In this document: one piece after another, positions 9,448 through 18,775 of the stretch
Layout of the letters: each line of letters opens with the position of its first letter
Numbering within the stretch: position 1 is the stretch's first letter
Source of the DNA: an uncultured Cocleimonas sp.
GTDB taxonomy: Bacteria; Pseudomonadota; Gammaproteobacteria; Thiotrichales; Thiotrichaceae
Length of the DNA stretch: 64,000 nucleotides
Assembly: GCF_947495625.1 (NCBI RefSeq)
Contig: NZ_CANLZW010000003.1
Span: forward strand, 62,001 to 126,000
Direction of reading: 5' to 3'
Notes under the pieces: model-generated
The model's database searches: none
Told to the model about the DNA's origin: nothing
Seen by the model: only the letters and a program-made list of their open reading frames with translations
Made by a program: the position numbers and the translations under genes

Positions 9448-10020
9448 ATGTCTGGTTTTCCAAAAATATTTCTCCCTCTAATAGTAGCTATGCTTTTTGC
9501 TTTGCCATCGGGCAATGTTTTTGCTGGTGATATTGATTTCAAAGACTTTAATCTAAAAGGAACGCCTAAAAAATTCGAGGTGTCTACTCGTATAGAGTAT
9601 AAATTGACTGATTATCTCAGAGATGCTTTAAAAAATGGTGTGACATTAAATACCCGGGTTCAAATTCGTTTAGGTGAACACAGTAGCTGGTGGTTTAACA
9701 AAGATATACCCATTTTAACCGTCAACTATCAACTTAAGTATCATGCTTTAAGTCGACATTATGTCTTATCTAAGATTGATACTAATGAGCATTGGAATTT
9801 TTCAAGCTTATCCGCTTCCCTTCGGAAATTAGGTGAATCAAGGCGCTATGAGTTGCCAGATATCACTGAATTTTTAAAAGATGGTGATGATGGAGAGTTT
9901 TATATTTTTGCCATCGCTGATATGGCTCCTGCTACCTTACGATTGCCGTTGCGTATCCAGTCACTATTTAACGATCAGTATCGTTTGACTAGCGAGGGCG
10001 TGTTGTGGCCCCTTCCTTAA
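9448..10020 (+). CDS. DUF4390 family exported protein
   Basis: Short exported protein of unknown function. The N-terminus MSGFPKIFLPLIVAMLFALP continues to SGNVFAGD, a cleavable signal peptide with cleavage near residue 27. The remainder is beta-rich. Proteins of this family sit directly before ntrY in many gammaproteobacteria. Here the 3' end overlaps the ntrY start by 16 bp, which supports translational coupling. By context it may help sense an envelope signal for NtrY, but that is inference. Confidence 0.82.
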   Translation: MSGFPKIFLPLIVAMLFALPSGNVFAGDIDFKDFNLKGTPKKFEVSTRIEYKLTDYLRDALKNGVTLNTRVQIRLGEHSSWWFNKDIPILTVNYQLKYHALSRHYVLSKIDTNEHWNFSSLSASLRKLGESRRYELPDITEFLKDGDDGEFYIFAIADMAPATLRLPLRIQSLFNDQYRLTSEGVLWPLP

Positions 10021-12206
10021 GAACCTTCTTTTTTCAAATCTTTCCTGTTTTAGTTACTTTTTTGTTGTTAGTAACTTCTTTTATATTATTAAGCGTATCG
10101 ACAAAAAACCCTGATCAATCCAGTGCAATTAATACCTGGTTAATACCATTAAATATTGCCGTGCTGGTAATATTGACGAGCTTAATACTTTATAACGTCG
10201 TTAAAGCGCTAGTTCATTTACGATCCAAAAAAGCGGGTTCGCGTTTTACGTTACGTTTGATGTACGCCTTTTCTCTGTTAACTATTTTACCTGTATTGGT
10301 TGTTTCGTATTTCTCGATGAATTTTATCGGAGACAGGGTAGATAACTGGTTTAATGTAAAAATTGAAGGGGCGTTAGACGATTCACTGGAGCTTGCTAGA
10401 AGCTCTCTTGATGTTCGTATGAGGCAGCATTTGTTTAATTTAGAAAGGGCAGGTACGGCACTTAAGCGAGTCGATACTTTAGATTATGGGTCATTTCTGG
10501 ATAGACAACTAATTGCAATGGGAGCCTATGAGATTGTTTTATTCGGCAGCAATAAACGCGTACTGGTTTATAGCGGCGAAGAAATGAGCTCTTTGTTACC
10601 TCACTTTCCCACTGAGGATATCATTAGGAAACTGTCCAGTCGCGGGTATATGTACCAACTTGAGCCAGTAGGTGAGGGCGGCTTGTTTTCACGTGTGGCA
10701 TTAAATATTTCACTGGGTGTTGGGAGAGAAACATTTATCTTAACCGCTTTATTTCCTTTTTCTGAAAAAGAGAGAATATTAGCCGATAGTGTTCAAGATA
10801 CTTATAAACAGTATCAGGAAATCAGCTATCAGAAAGAGCTTATCAAAAGGGGATTTAGAATAACCTTATTGCTCATCATGCTGCTTTCTATTTTATTTTC
10901 AGTCTGGGCAGCGTTTATATATTCTATTCGGTTAACGAAACCGGTCAGAAGACTATTAGAAGCAACCAATGCCGTTGCTTCAGGTGATCTACAAAAAAAG
11001 TTAGATGTTGACGAGAAAGATGACTTTAGCTTATTAGCTAGATCTTTTAATGTGATGACCACAAAATTGTCCAGAGCGCAAAAGGAAAGTGCTGATAGTC
11101 AACAAGAAGTTCAAAGGCAACATGATTATTTAAACGTAGTTTTAGGAAGCCTAACCTCGGGTGTCATAACACTCGATGAAGATTTTATAATCAGAAGAAT
11201 AAATCATGCCGCTGAAGAGCTTTTAGATGCTCCATTAGATAAATTCAAAGGTAAGCGTTTCAAAGCATTATGTAGTGTTACGGATGGGTTGTTGCCGTTT
11301 TATGGATCAATAATGCCTAAGTTAATGGAATCTGCTTCTAGCGATGATCCAAAAGACAAGGATTGGCAAACAGAAGTAACGCTGATGCTGGGAAATACAA
11401 AACATACTTTGGTGTGTAGAGGTGTTGTCTTACCCGAACTTATCGACGGCGCACAAGGCTATCTATTGGTTATTGATGATATCAGTGAAGTGGTGCAGGC
11501 AGAGCATGATGCTGCCTGGGGAGAGGTGGCTAGAAGGCTGGCTCATGAAATCAAAAATCCATTAACGCCTATTCGCCTCTCAGCAGAACGTTTACAACGC
11601 AGACTTAAGCCTTTATTAGATCAGGACTCTGCAGAATTACTAGAAAGAATGAGTAATACTATTGTGCATCAAGTAGATAGCATGAAAACAATGGTTGATG
11701 CATTTAGTGAGTATGCAAGAATACCAGAGCTTAAACTTAAAAAAATAAATATTAATGGTTTGATTCGAGAAGTTGTTGAACTATATAGAATTAATCAATC
11801 CAATGCGGAAATTATCCTAAAATTAGAAGGCTCACCTATACTTAACATCGATGGAGATCGTATCAGGCAGCTTTTAGTCAATTTAATAAAGAATTCGCTG
11901 GATGCTATGCATGATTTTGATGGTCATGGAGATTCAAAATTAAGCATTAGCAGTAAAGTTATAGTATCAACAAAAGGAGCAAAAGAGTTTGTTCTGGTGA
12001 TTGAAGATAATGGACCTGGGATAGTTAAAGAGTTACTGCCACATTTGTTCGAACCTTATAAAACCACTAAAACCAAAGGTGGGGGATTAGGACTAGCCAT
12101 AGTAAAGCGTATAATAGAAGAACATGACGGCAATGTATTAGCCAAAAATAATGAAAACGGGGGTGCAAGTTTTACCATGTACCTACCGTATGAAAAGGAT
12201 AGTTGA
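10005..12206 (+). CDS. ntrY: NtrY-like membrane sensor histidine kinase
   Basis: Sensor kinase of 733 residues. Three N-terminal membrane segments lie at about residues 8-30, 45-66 and 88-109. An extracytoplasmic loop runs to about 285, and a fourth membrane segment lies near 287-309. A HAMP linker (TKPVRRLLEATNAVASGDL), a PAS domain (about 376-490) and a HisKA domain with phospho-acceptor His in ARRLAHEIKNPLTPIRLSAE follow. The ATPase domain has N (NLIKNSLDAM), G1 (EDNGPGI) and G2 (GGGLGLAIVKRI) boxes. The start is GTG inside the end of the DUF4390 gene. The signal is unknown; in other bacteria NtrYX has been linked to nitrogen, redox and envelope control. Confidence 0.93.
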   Translation: MAPSLRTFFFQIFPVLVTFLLLVTSFILLSVSTKNPDQSSAINTWLIPLNIAVLVILTSLILYNVVKALVHLRSKKAGSRFTLRLMYAFSLLTILPVLVVSYFSMNFIGDRVDNWFNVKIEGALDDSLELARSSLDVRMRQHLFNLERAGTALKRVDTLDYGSFLDRQLIAMGAYEIVLFGSNKRVLVYSGEEMSSLLPHFPTEDIIRKLSSRGYMYQLEPVGEGGLFSRVALNISLGVGRETFILTALFPFSEKERILADSVQDTYKQYQEISYQKELIKRGFRITLLLIMLLSILFSVWAAFIYSIRLTKPVRRLLEATNAVASGDLQKKLDVDEKDDFSLLARSFNVMTTKLSRAQKESADSQQEVQRQHDYLNVVLGSLTSGVITLDEDFIIRRINHAAEELLDAPLDKFKGKRFKALCSVTDGLLPFYGSIMPKLMESASSDDPKDKDWQTEVTLMLGNTKHTLVCRGVVLPELIDGAQGYLLVIDDISEVVQAEHDAAWGEVARRLAHEIKNPLTPIRLSAERLQRRLKPLLDQDSAELLERMSNTIVHQVDSMKTMVDAFSEYARIPELKLKKININGLIREVVELYRINQSNAEIILKLEGSPILNIDGDRIRQLLVNLIKNSLDAMHDFDGHGDSKLSISSKVIVSTKGAKEFVLVIEDNGPGIVKELLPHLFEPYKTTKTKGGGLGLAIVKRIIEEHDGNVLAKNNENGGASFTMYLPYEKDS

Positions 12207-13582
12207 TGACAGCACAATATATTCTCGTAGTCGATGATGAGCCAGATATTCGTCAGTTAGTGAGTGAAATACTTGAAGATGAAGGGTACGAAGTTGAAAC
12301 GGCTGAAAATGCCGAAGAAGCTAAAGAGCTTAGAAGAAAACGAAGGCCAGATTTGGTTTTACTTGATATCTGGATGCCAGGTCAAGACGGTATCTCTTTA
12401 CTAAAAGATTGGCAAAACAGTAGCTCTCTGGTCTGTCCAGTGATTATGATGTCAGGGCACGGCACTATAGAAACAGCTGTAGAAGCAACACGTTTAGGTG
12501 CTCATGACTTTATTGAAAAGCCATTGTCGATTGCCAAGATGCTGTTGTGTATCGAGAATGCACTCCGTTCTGAACAGCTGGTTCAAGAGAACAAAGAACT
12601 ACGGGATCAAATAAGCCAGCCTCAATATCCTGTGGGAAATAGCCCCATCATGGTCAAGCTTAGAGAGCAGGCAGACCGTATATCAAAACATAATAGTCTG
12701 GTTCTTATTTACGGCGAAGGTGGTGTGGGTAAAGAGGTATTTGCGCGTTATATCCATTCCCAGAGTGATAATAGTGGGCGATTATTTTTGAAGTCGACAG
12801 TTTCTCTTATCCCCAAAGATAATATGAGCAACGAACTATTTGGTTCTGAGTCTGATGATAAAATTACTTATGGGTTATTCGATCAAGCTCAGGGCGGGAC
12901 ATTATATCTTTCTGATATAGGAGCATTATCAAAAGATGCTCAAAAACGTTTATTAATTGCTTTACGTCAAGGTTATTTCACTCGTGTGGGTGGAGATTCA
13001 CATATTCCTTTCAATGTAAAATTGATTTTCTCATCCCAGCATGATTTAAGAGACGATGTAGAAGCAGACAGTTTTGATAAAGAGCTTTATCTGGAAATCA
13101 GTGTTGTTCCATTAATGATTCCGGAACTTCGTGAGCATCCGGAAGATGTACCAGAATTGTTAAATTACTATGTAGATCAACAGATTGAACACGAAGGTTT
13201 GCCTTATCGACATTTTTCAGTGCCTGCCCAAAACTTTTTAAGGAACTATCAATGGTTAGGAAATATTCGTGAATTAAGTAATCTGGTACAACGATTATTG
13301 ATTTTAGGAACCGATTCAGAAATTACGCAAGAAGAAGTTGAAGAGGCCATTGGTACTGAAATTCCTGTCTTCTCACAAGAACTTAGTCAGAATTCGGATA
13401 GTTTATTTGAGTTGCCTTTACGACAAGCTAGAGAGCAATTCGAGCATGACTATTTAGATCACCAGTTAAAGCTGGTAGAGGGTAATGTAAGCAAACTCGC
13501 TGAGTTAGTGCAAATGGAACGAACTCATTTATATCGTAAAATGCGTTCGCTGAAGATTGATCCCAAAAAATATGGAAAATAA
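12206..13582 (+). CDS. ntrX: NtrX-like response regulator with degenerate AAA+ domain
   Basis: Partner of the upstream kinase; the kinase stop and this start overlap as TGATG. The receiver domain has the acidic pair VVDDEPD and phospho-acceptor Asp in LLDIWMP. The AAA+ domain departs from the sigma-54 activator norm. The GAFTGA loop is missing: where family members read ELFGHEKGAFTGA this protein has ELFGSESDDKITYG. Walker A is GEGGVGKE rather than GESGTGKE, and Walker B reads TLYLSDIG rather than TLFLDEIG. A Fis-type helix-turn-helix ends the protein (VSKLAELVQMERTHLYRKMR). It probably binds DNA without driving sigma-54 open-complex formation. Confidence 0.92.
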   Translation: MTAQYILVVDDEPDIRQLVSEILEDEGYEVETAENAEEAKELRRKRRPDLVLLDIWMPGQDGISLLKDWQNSSSLVCPVIMMSGHGTIETAVEATRLGAHDFIEKPLSIAKMLLCIENALRSEQLVQENKELRDQISQPQYPVGNSPIMVKLREQADRISKHNSLVLIYGEGGVGKEVFARYIHSQSDNSGRLFLKSTVSLIPKDNMSNELFGSESDDKITYGLFDQAQGGTLYLSDIGALSKDAQKRLLIALRQGYFTRVGGDSHIPFNVKLIFSSQHDLRDDVEADSFDKELYLEISVVPLMIPELREHPEDVPELLNYYVDQQIEHEGLPYRHFSVPAQNFLRNYQWLGNIRELSNLVQRLLILGTDSEITQEEVEEAIGTEIPVFSQELSQNSDSLFELPLRQAREQFEHDYLDHQLKLVEGNVSKLAELVQMERTHLYRKMRSLKIDPKKYGK

Positions 13583-13624
13583 TTTGAGCACCAAGTTTTT
13601 TAGCAGTGTGTGGGAAATTAAGCA

Positions 13625-15001
13625 ATGAATATTGTTATTCTGGGAGCAGGTCAGGTTGGTAGCTCCTTAGCGAGAAATCTAGCGAATGAAGATAATGATA
13701 TTACTATCATTGATACAGACATTGCTTCGCTTCGTGATCTCAGAGAAAAGCTGGATGTACATACTCGTTTAGGCCCAGCATCTCACCCCGATGTTTTAGA
13801 GCAGGCCAATGTGAATGATGCTGACATGTTAATTGCCGTCACCAATAGTGATGAGGTTAATATGATGGCTTGCCAGATTGCATACAGTTTGTTTAGAACC
13901 CCAACACGTATAGCTAGAGTAAGAGCTTCAGGTTATTTGCAACACCCAGAACTGTTCACACCTGAATTAATTCCGGTTGATGTTTTGATCAGTCCAGAAC
14001 AGTTAATTACCAATTATATTTTTCGCCTTATTTCTAATCCAGGTACTACTCAGGTTTTAGATTTTGCTGGTGGTCGAGTAAGATTGGTCGCGGTTAAAGC
14101 ATTCCATGAAGGGCCGATGGTTGGCCGTGAAATCCGGAAATTGAGAGAGCACCTACCAGAAGTGAAGGTAAGGATCACAGCGATATTTCGAGATGGAAAA
14201 GCGATTAGTCCAAATGGAAGTACTGTCATCGAGGCTAACGATGAAATTTTTGTTATCGCGAGTGCTCAACATATCAGAGCTGTCGTCAGTGAATTAAGAA
14301 GTGTCGATAGGCCGTACAAACGCATTATGATTGCTGGCGGCGGAAATGTAGGAAGAAGATTGGCCAATGCACTCGAAGAAGGCAGATACAAAGTCAAAAT
14401 AATTGAAAAGTCCCCTGAAATTGCAAAAAAGCTTGCAGAGAGTTTAAATAAGACAATCGTTCTAGAAGGTGATGCTGCAGATGAGTCTTTACTGCTTGAA
14501 GAGAATATTGAAGATACTGATATCTTTTGTGCGCTGACCAATGATGATGAAGCTAATATTTTATCGGCAATGCTTGCTAAACGATTGGGGGCACGAAAAG
14601 TGATGTCTTTAGTGAATCGAACGGGTTATGTGGATTTAGTCGAAAATGCCAATATAGATCATGCCGTTTCTCCTCAGCAGATAACTATTGGTGCGTTACT
14701 CACCCATATTAGAAGTGGAGACATTGTATCAGTGCACTCATTACGTAAAGGTGATGCAGAAGTCATTGAAGTTGTCGCTCATGGTGATGCTAAAAATTCA
14801 CGCGTCGTTGGTAGGAAGCGTGCTGATTTAAAATTACCTCCTGGTGCTACCGTAGGTGCTATTGTTCGCAAAGATGAGGTAATCATGCCGCATCATGACA
14901 CCGTCATAGAAGAAGAAGACCATGTCATCTTATTCCTTGCTGATAAACGCTATATTAATGCCGTTGAAAAAATGTTTCAGGTTGGTTTAGGCCACATTTA
15001 G
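13625..15001 (+). CDS. trkA: Trk potassium uptake regulatory subunit TrkA
   Basis: Cytosolic gating ring subunit of the Trk K+ transporter. Two tandem RCK units each carry a Rossmann dinucleotide loop: MNIVILGAGQVGSSLARNLA at residue 1 and IAGGGNVGRRLANAL near residue 237. Each is followed by a TrkA-C domain. The length of 458 residues matches the family. It lies 42 bp after ntrX and 12 bp before trkH, so it is co-transcribed with both. Confidence 0.97.
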   Translation: MNIVILGAGQVGSSLARNLANEDNDITIIDTDIASLRDLREKLDVHTRLGPASHPDVLEQANVNDADMLIAVTNSDEVNMMACQIAYSLFRTPTRIARVRASGYLQHPELFTPELIPVDVLISPEQLITNYIFRLISNPGTTQVLDFAGGRVRLVAVKAFHEGPMVGREIRKLREHLPEVKVRITAIFRDGKAISPNGSTVIEANDEIFVIASAQHIRAVVSELRSVDRPYKRIMIAGGGNVGRRLANALEEGRYKVKIIEKSPEIAKKLAESLNKTIVLEGDAADESLLLEENIEDTDIFCALTNDDEANILSAMLAKRLGARKVMSLVNRTGYVDLVENANIDHAVSPQQITIGALLTHIRSGDIVSVHSLRKGDAEVIEVVAHGDAKNSRVVGRKRADLKLPPGATVGAIVRKDEVIMPHHDTVIEEEDHVILFLADKRYINAVEKMFQVGLGHI

Positions 15002-15013
15002 GCCTGATTCTTT

Positions 15014-16465
15014 ATGCAACTTTTTATCATTCAGCGTATTTTGGGTTTGCTCATGGTGTTGTTCAGTTTCACCATGTTGCCACCCGTTTTGGTTGGCTGG
15101 ATTTATAATGACCTTTCCATAGCACCATTTATCAAAGGTTTTTTACTTGTTTTTATTGTAGGTGCCGTCCTCTGGTTTCCTGTACGGCATAGAAAAAGAG
15201 AGCTGCGTTTACGTGAAGGGTTTTTAGTAGTTGTTCTATTCTGGAGCGTACTAGGGATGGCCGGATCTGCACCCTTAATTTTCTCGCATGAGCTGCAGAT
15301 CTCTTTTGTTGATGCGGTTTTTGAGTCTGTATCTGCACTAACGACTACCGGAGCTACTGTCATAGTAGGTCTCGATGATTTACCCAAATCCATTCTATTC
15401 TACAGGCAACAGTTACAGTGGTTGGGCGGTATGGGTATTATCGTACTGGCTGTAGCAATATTACCCATTCTCGGTATTGGTGGCATTCAGTTATATCGTG
15501 CTGAGGCTCCTGGCCCTGTAAAGGACTCTAAGTTAACACCAAGAATAAAAGGCACAGCAAAGCTGTTATGGATTATTTATCTGACGTTTACTGTCACTTG
15601 TGCGGTTGCATATTATCTTGCGGGTATGGATGTATTTGATGCTATTAGTCATAGTTTCTCTACGGTAGCGATTGGTGGGTTTTCTACTCATGACGCGAGT
15701 ATGGGCTATTTTAATAGCCATGCGATAGAACTTGTTGCCGTCGTCTTTATGTTGTTGTCCGGGGCAAATTTCAGCTTACATTTCATCGCCTGGCGATCAT
15801 TGAGCTTAAAAGCTTACCAAAGAGATTCTGAGTTTCGATTATATGGTCTGCTATTCGTTCTGCTTACCATTGTAACTCTTGCGTATTTATACTTTATGCA
15901 TGTTTATGGGAGCTTTTCAGAATCCTACTATCATGCAATGTTTCAGGTGGTTTCGATTGCTACAACCACAGGTTTTACTACTACAGATTATAGTCATTGG
16001 CCTGGATTTTTACCTGTCTTGTTAGTTCTTGCTAGTTTTGTTGGTGGTTGCGCAGGTTCTACAGGTGGCGGAATGAAAGTAATCAGGGTTCTGTTGTTAT
16101 TTAAACAGGGCTGGCGTGAAGTACTCAGGCTTATTCATCCAAATGCACGAATTGCGATTAAATTGAATAAAAAACCTGTTGATAGAAGTGTTATTCAAGC
16201 GGTGTGGGGGTTTTTCTCGGTTTATATCGGTATTTTTGTACTGTTTATGTTGATCTTGATGGCTGCAGGAATGGACCAGGTTACTGCGTTTTCTGCTGTA
16301 GCAGCAACGTTAAATAATCTAGGTCCCGGGCTCGGAGAAGTGGCACAAAACTATAAAGAAGTGGGTGATTTTTCCAAGTGGCTATTGTGTTTATCGATGC
16401 TTATGGGACGTTTAGAAATATTTACATTGCTTGTCGTCCTTACGCCCGCGTTCTGGAGGAAATAA
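15014..16465 (+). CDS. trkH: Trk potassium transporter TrkH
   Basis: Membrane channel-like subunit for K+ uptake (483 residues, many hydrophobic segments). The repeated pore-loop signatures are visible as SALTTTGATVIVGLDDLP, FSTVAIGGFSTHDAS, ATTTGFTTTDYSHWP and ATLNNLGPGLGEVAQNY, one per MPM repeat. It works with TrkA, encoded 12 bp upstream. The following methyltransferase starts at the base after its stop codon, so translation is probably coupled. Confidence 0.96.
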   Translation: MQLFIIQRILGLLMVLFSFTMLPPVLVGWIYNDLSIAPFIKGFLLVFIVGAVLWFPVRHRKRELRLREGFLVVVLFWSVLGMAGSAPLIFSHELQISFVDAVFESVSALTTTGATVIVGLDDLPKSILFYRQQLQWLGGMGIIVLAVAILPILGIGGIQLYRAEAPGPVKDSKLTPRIKGTAKLLWIIYLTFTVTCAVAYYLAGMDVFDAISHSFSTVAIGGFSTHDASMGYFNSHAIELVAVVFMLLSGANFSLHFIAWRSLSLKAYQRDSEFRLYGLLFVLLTIVTLAYLYFMHVYGSFSESYYHAMFQVVSIATTTGFTTTDYSHWPGFLPVLLVLASFVGGCAGSTGGGMKVIRVLLLFKQGWREVLRLIHPNARIAIKLNKKPVDRSVIQAVWGFFSVYIGIFVLFMLILMAAGMDQVTAFSAVAATLNNLGPGLGEVAQNYKEVGDFSKWLLCLSMLMGRLEIFTLLVVLTPAFWRK

Positions 16466-17047
16466 ATGTCAGGTAAAAAAGACAAATGGGATCAAGCATA
16501 TCAGCAGGCTGACTTTTCTTCTGCAAAAGTCGCAACAGTACTTAGTGACAATTCTTATCTGCTGCCTCTCTCAGGAGGAGATGCCTTAGATTTAGCTTGT
16601 GGAAGGGCGGGCAATGCTCAATTTTTAGCTAAAAATGGCTTTATTGTCGATGCGGTAGATATTTCATCTGTTGTTCTTGATGGTTTGTCTTCTTATGTTA
16701 TGGAGAATAAATTACAGATAGATACGATTCTTCGAGACGTTGAAAGTGATGGAATGCCTGAAAAGAGGTACGATGTTATCGTAGTGAGTTACTTTTTGAA
16801 TCGTGAGTTATTCCCTCAAATAGTAGAGTCACTAAAGCCGGGAGGGTTATTGTTTTATCAAACCTGGTCTCAGCTAAAAGTGACTGATACAGGACCTAGT
16901 AATCCTGATTTTCGATTAAAAGCAGGAGAGCTTCTAGATCTTTGTGATTCATTACAGATAATTCTCTACAGAGAAAATGGAGAGCTAGGTAAAACTGATT
17001 CTGGATTAAGAAATGAAGCAATGATCATTGCTCAGAAGCCTCTATAA
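16466..17047 (+). CDS. class I SAM-dependent methyltransferase (TehB-like)
   Basis: Small methyltransferase of 193 residues. The cofactor loop is ALDLACGRAGNAQFLAKNGF, followed by VDAVDIS (acidic end of strand 2) and the post-motif block SLKPGGLLFYQTW. It resembles TehB/UbiE-type small enzymes, but the substrate is unknown. It is the last gene of the ntrYX-trk operon, with no gap after trkH. A G-rich element on the minus strand closes the unit 20 bp later. Confidence 0.85.
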   Translation: MSGKKDKWDQAYQQADFSSAKVATVLSDNSYLLPLSGGDALDLACGRAGNAQFLAKNGFIVDAVDISSVVLDGLSSYVMENKLQIDTILRDVESDGMPEKRYDVIVVSYFLNRELFPQIVESLKPGGLLFYQTWSQLKVTDTGPSNPDFRLKAGELLDLCDSLQIILYRENGELGKTDSGLRNEAMIIAQKPL

Positions 17048-17067
17048 CCCATCCTATAATTTAAAAA

Positions 17068-17096
17068 GTCACCCCCCTACTTTTAGGGCTTTTTTT
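17068..17096 (-). repeat. G-rich intergenic element, copy 4 (only intergenic minus-strand copy)
   Basis: Read on the minus strand: A7 GCCCT then AAAAGTAGGGGGGTGAC followed by TTTTT. It lies between two convergent genes. On the plus strand the same DNA reads as AAAAGT...ACTTTT plus CCCT/AGGG and ends in T7, so this copy could also work as a terminator for the methyltransferase gene. It is the one intergenic copy of 13 in the opposite orientation. Confidence 0.93.
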
Positions 17097-17120
17097 CTAG
17101 ACGTTGCTTGTTCAACTCTT

Positions 17121-17732
17121 TTACATGCCGTTAGTAAACTTATCTGTATCAGTAGCACCACTATCCCTAACTAATTTCAAAGCTTTGGAATACTCATTTA
17201 GTATACCTAAGCTCCACTGGATTCTTTCGCGAAAATAGTTGTCAGCCTCGACATCATTCTTCTCTTGATCATCGTTAAGTACTGATTCTACATTTCTAAT
17301 GATTAAGTGTTCTGGTAAATAACAGATTCGGTTGTTTTTATAACTACTCATGCGTAATTCAGCAACAGGGTAAGAACCACCGTCAACAGAAGATACCGCA
17401 ACAATAAGTGCGGGTTTATGAGATAACTGTTTTTTCCACATTAAAAAGAAATTCTTAAGTGCCGCAGGTACTTGCCCGTGATATTCAGGTGAAATAATTA
17501 CAAATCCATCACTGTTCTCTAATTCATCAGAGATGGGATCTAAAATACGCTTCCATTCTTCATCACCTTCCCAAATAGATTCATCCCACAAAGGTATTGG
17601 ATTTCCAGCTAGACTTAATAAATAAGTATCATCAGATAATTTAGATTCTAATAATGTTTTCTCAATATGTTTGCCTACTTTGATGCTTTGAGAGTTTTGG
17701 CGGTGGCTGCCGCTGATAATAGATATTTTCAT
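17121..17732 (-). CDS. NADPH-dependent FMN reductase / flavodoxin-fold quinone reductase
   Basis: Flavoprotein of 203 residues. The phosphate-binding loop is ISGSHRQNSQSIKVGKHIE at the N-terminus. The FMN-contact region VIISPEYHGQVPAALKNFF is typical of the NADPH-dependent FMN reductase family (SsuE, ArsH and chromate reductase relatives). Substrate cannot be decided. It is a single gene convergent with the ntrYX-trk operon and divergent from the surface-glycan genes. Confidence 0.85.
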   Translation of the reverse strand: MKISIISGSHRQNSQSIKVGKHIEKTLLESKLSDDTYLLSLAGNPIPLWDESIWEGDEEWKRILDPISDELENSDGFVIISPEYHGQVPAALKNFFLMWKKQLSHKPALIVAVSSVDGGSYPVAELRMSSYKNNRICYLPEHLIIRNVESVLNDDQEKNDVEADNYFRERIQWSLGILNEYSKALKLVRDSGATDTDKFTNGM

Positions 17733-17854
17733 AGTTAAATTAGCTAAAACAGAAGTTTTAAAATGCGATAAGGATTAGAATCCTATAGGATGACAAAGTT
17801 AGTGAATATAGGCAATGTTTCTAATTATTAAACTAATTAGATGAGCAAAAGATA

Positions 17855-18775
17855 ATGAATATCTCAGATATAAAAAAAGACAATACATTAAATGTCTGGG
17901 TATTAACGGATGGAAGACCTGGTCATGCTAATCAATCTGAAGGATTAGTTGAAGCATTAAGCAAATATCGTCAGATTAATATTGTCCGCCCTCCTTTACT
18001 GACTAAGATTCAAGCACTGAAAATGTGGTTGTTCAACTGGTGTTTTATAAATAAAAAAGAGGATACTCCAGATTTAATTGTAGGGGCAGGACATCAAACG
18101 CATTTGAGCTTACTTGCTTATAGAAGGTGTTTTGGTGGAAAGGTCGTGGTGATGATGAGCCCAAGTCTGCCTTCTCTCTTTTTTGATTTATGTTTTATCC
18201 CTAGACACGATAACCCAGGTAACAGAAGTAATATCATTGAAACAGTAGGTGCGATTAATCGTGTCGTGCCAAATACAACGTCATCAGTGAAGAATACTGG
18301 TTTGATAATGCTTGGAGGGCCTTCTAAACATTATCAATGGAGCTCGAAAAAGCTTATTAAACAGATCCAGAATGTACTTACGAAACAGCCAGAAATCCAA
18401 TGGGTGATTGCTGGTTCACGTAGAACGCCACAAGATACCTACGATGAAGTTAAAACAAATTTCCCGGAATTGGTGTTAATTGTTCCTGAAAATGTCTCTT
18501 CGGATTGGCTCCCACAAAAAATGCATGAAAGTGAACAGGTTTGGGTGACGGCTGACAGTATTTCAATGATATATGAAGCGCTCACATCAGGAGCTAAAGC
18601 AGGCGTAATTGAACTTGATTATGATAAGCTTTCCCGGATAACTAAAGAAATTGACCGATTGATCAGCGAAGGCGCGGTTGATTCTTTAAACACTCTAGAT
18701 CGACCCCATACAGTAACTGAACTCTACGAGGCAGATCGCTGTGCAAAACTTTTATTAGAGAAGTTTGAGTTATAA
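17855..18775 (+). CDS. ELM1/GtrOC1-family putative glycosyltransferase
   Basis: Family named after plant ELM1, whose bacterial members are predicted GT-B-like glycosyltransferases of surface polysaccharides. The signature is visible at WVLTDGRPGHANQSEGLVEA near the N-terminus, then DLIVGAGHQTHLSLLAYRR and VVVMMSPSLPSLFFDLCFIP. A second-domain region QVWVTADSISMIYEALTSG resembles a nucleotide-sugar site. At 306 residues it is typical. It is the first gene of a three-gene run: the next starts at the base after its stop codon. Confidence 0.82.
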   Translation: MNISDIKKDNTLNVWVLTDGRPGHANQSEGLVEALSKYRQINIVRPPLLTKIQALKMWLFNWCFINKKEDTPDLIVGAGHQTHLSLLAYRRCFGGKVVVMMSPSLPSLFFDLCFIPRHDNPGNRSNIIETVGAINRVVPNTTSSVKNTGLIMLGGPSKHYQWSSKKLIKQIQNVLTKQPEIQWVIAGSRRTPQDTYDEVKTNFPELVLIVPENVSSDWLPQKMHESEQVWVTADSISMIYEALTSGAKAGVIELDYDKLSRITKEIDRLISEGAVDSLNTLDRPHTVTELYEADRCAKLLLEKFEL

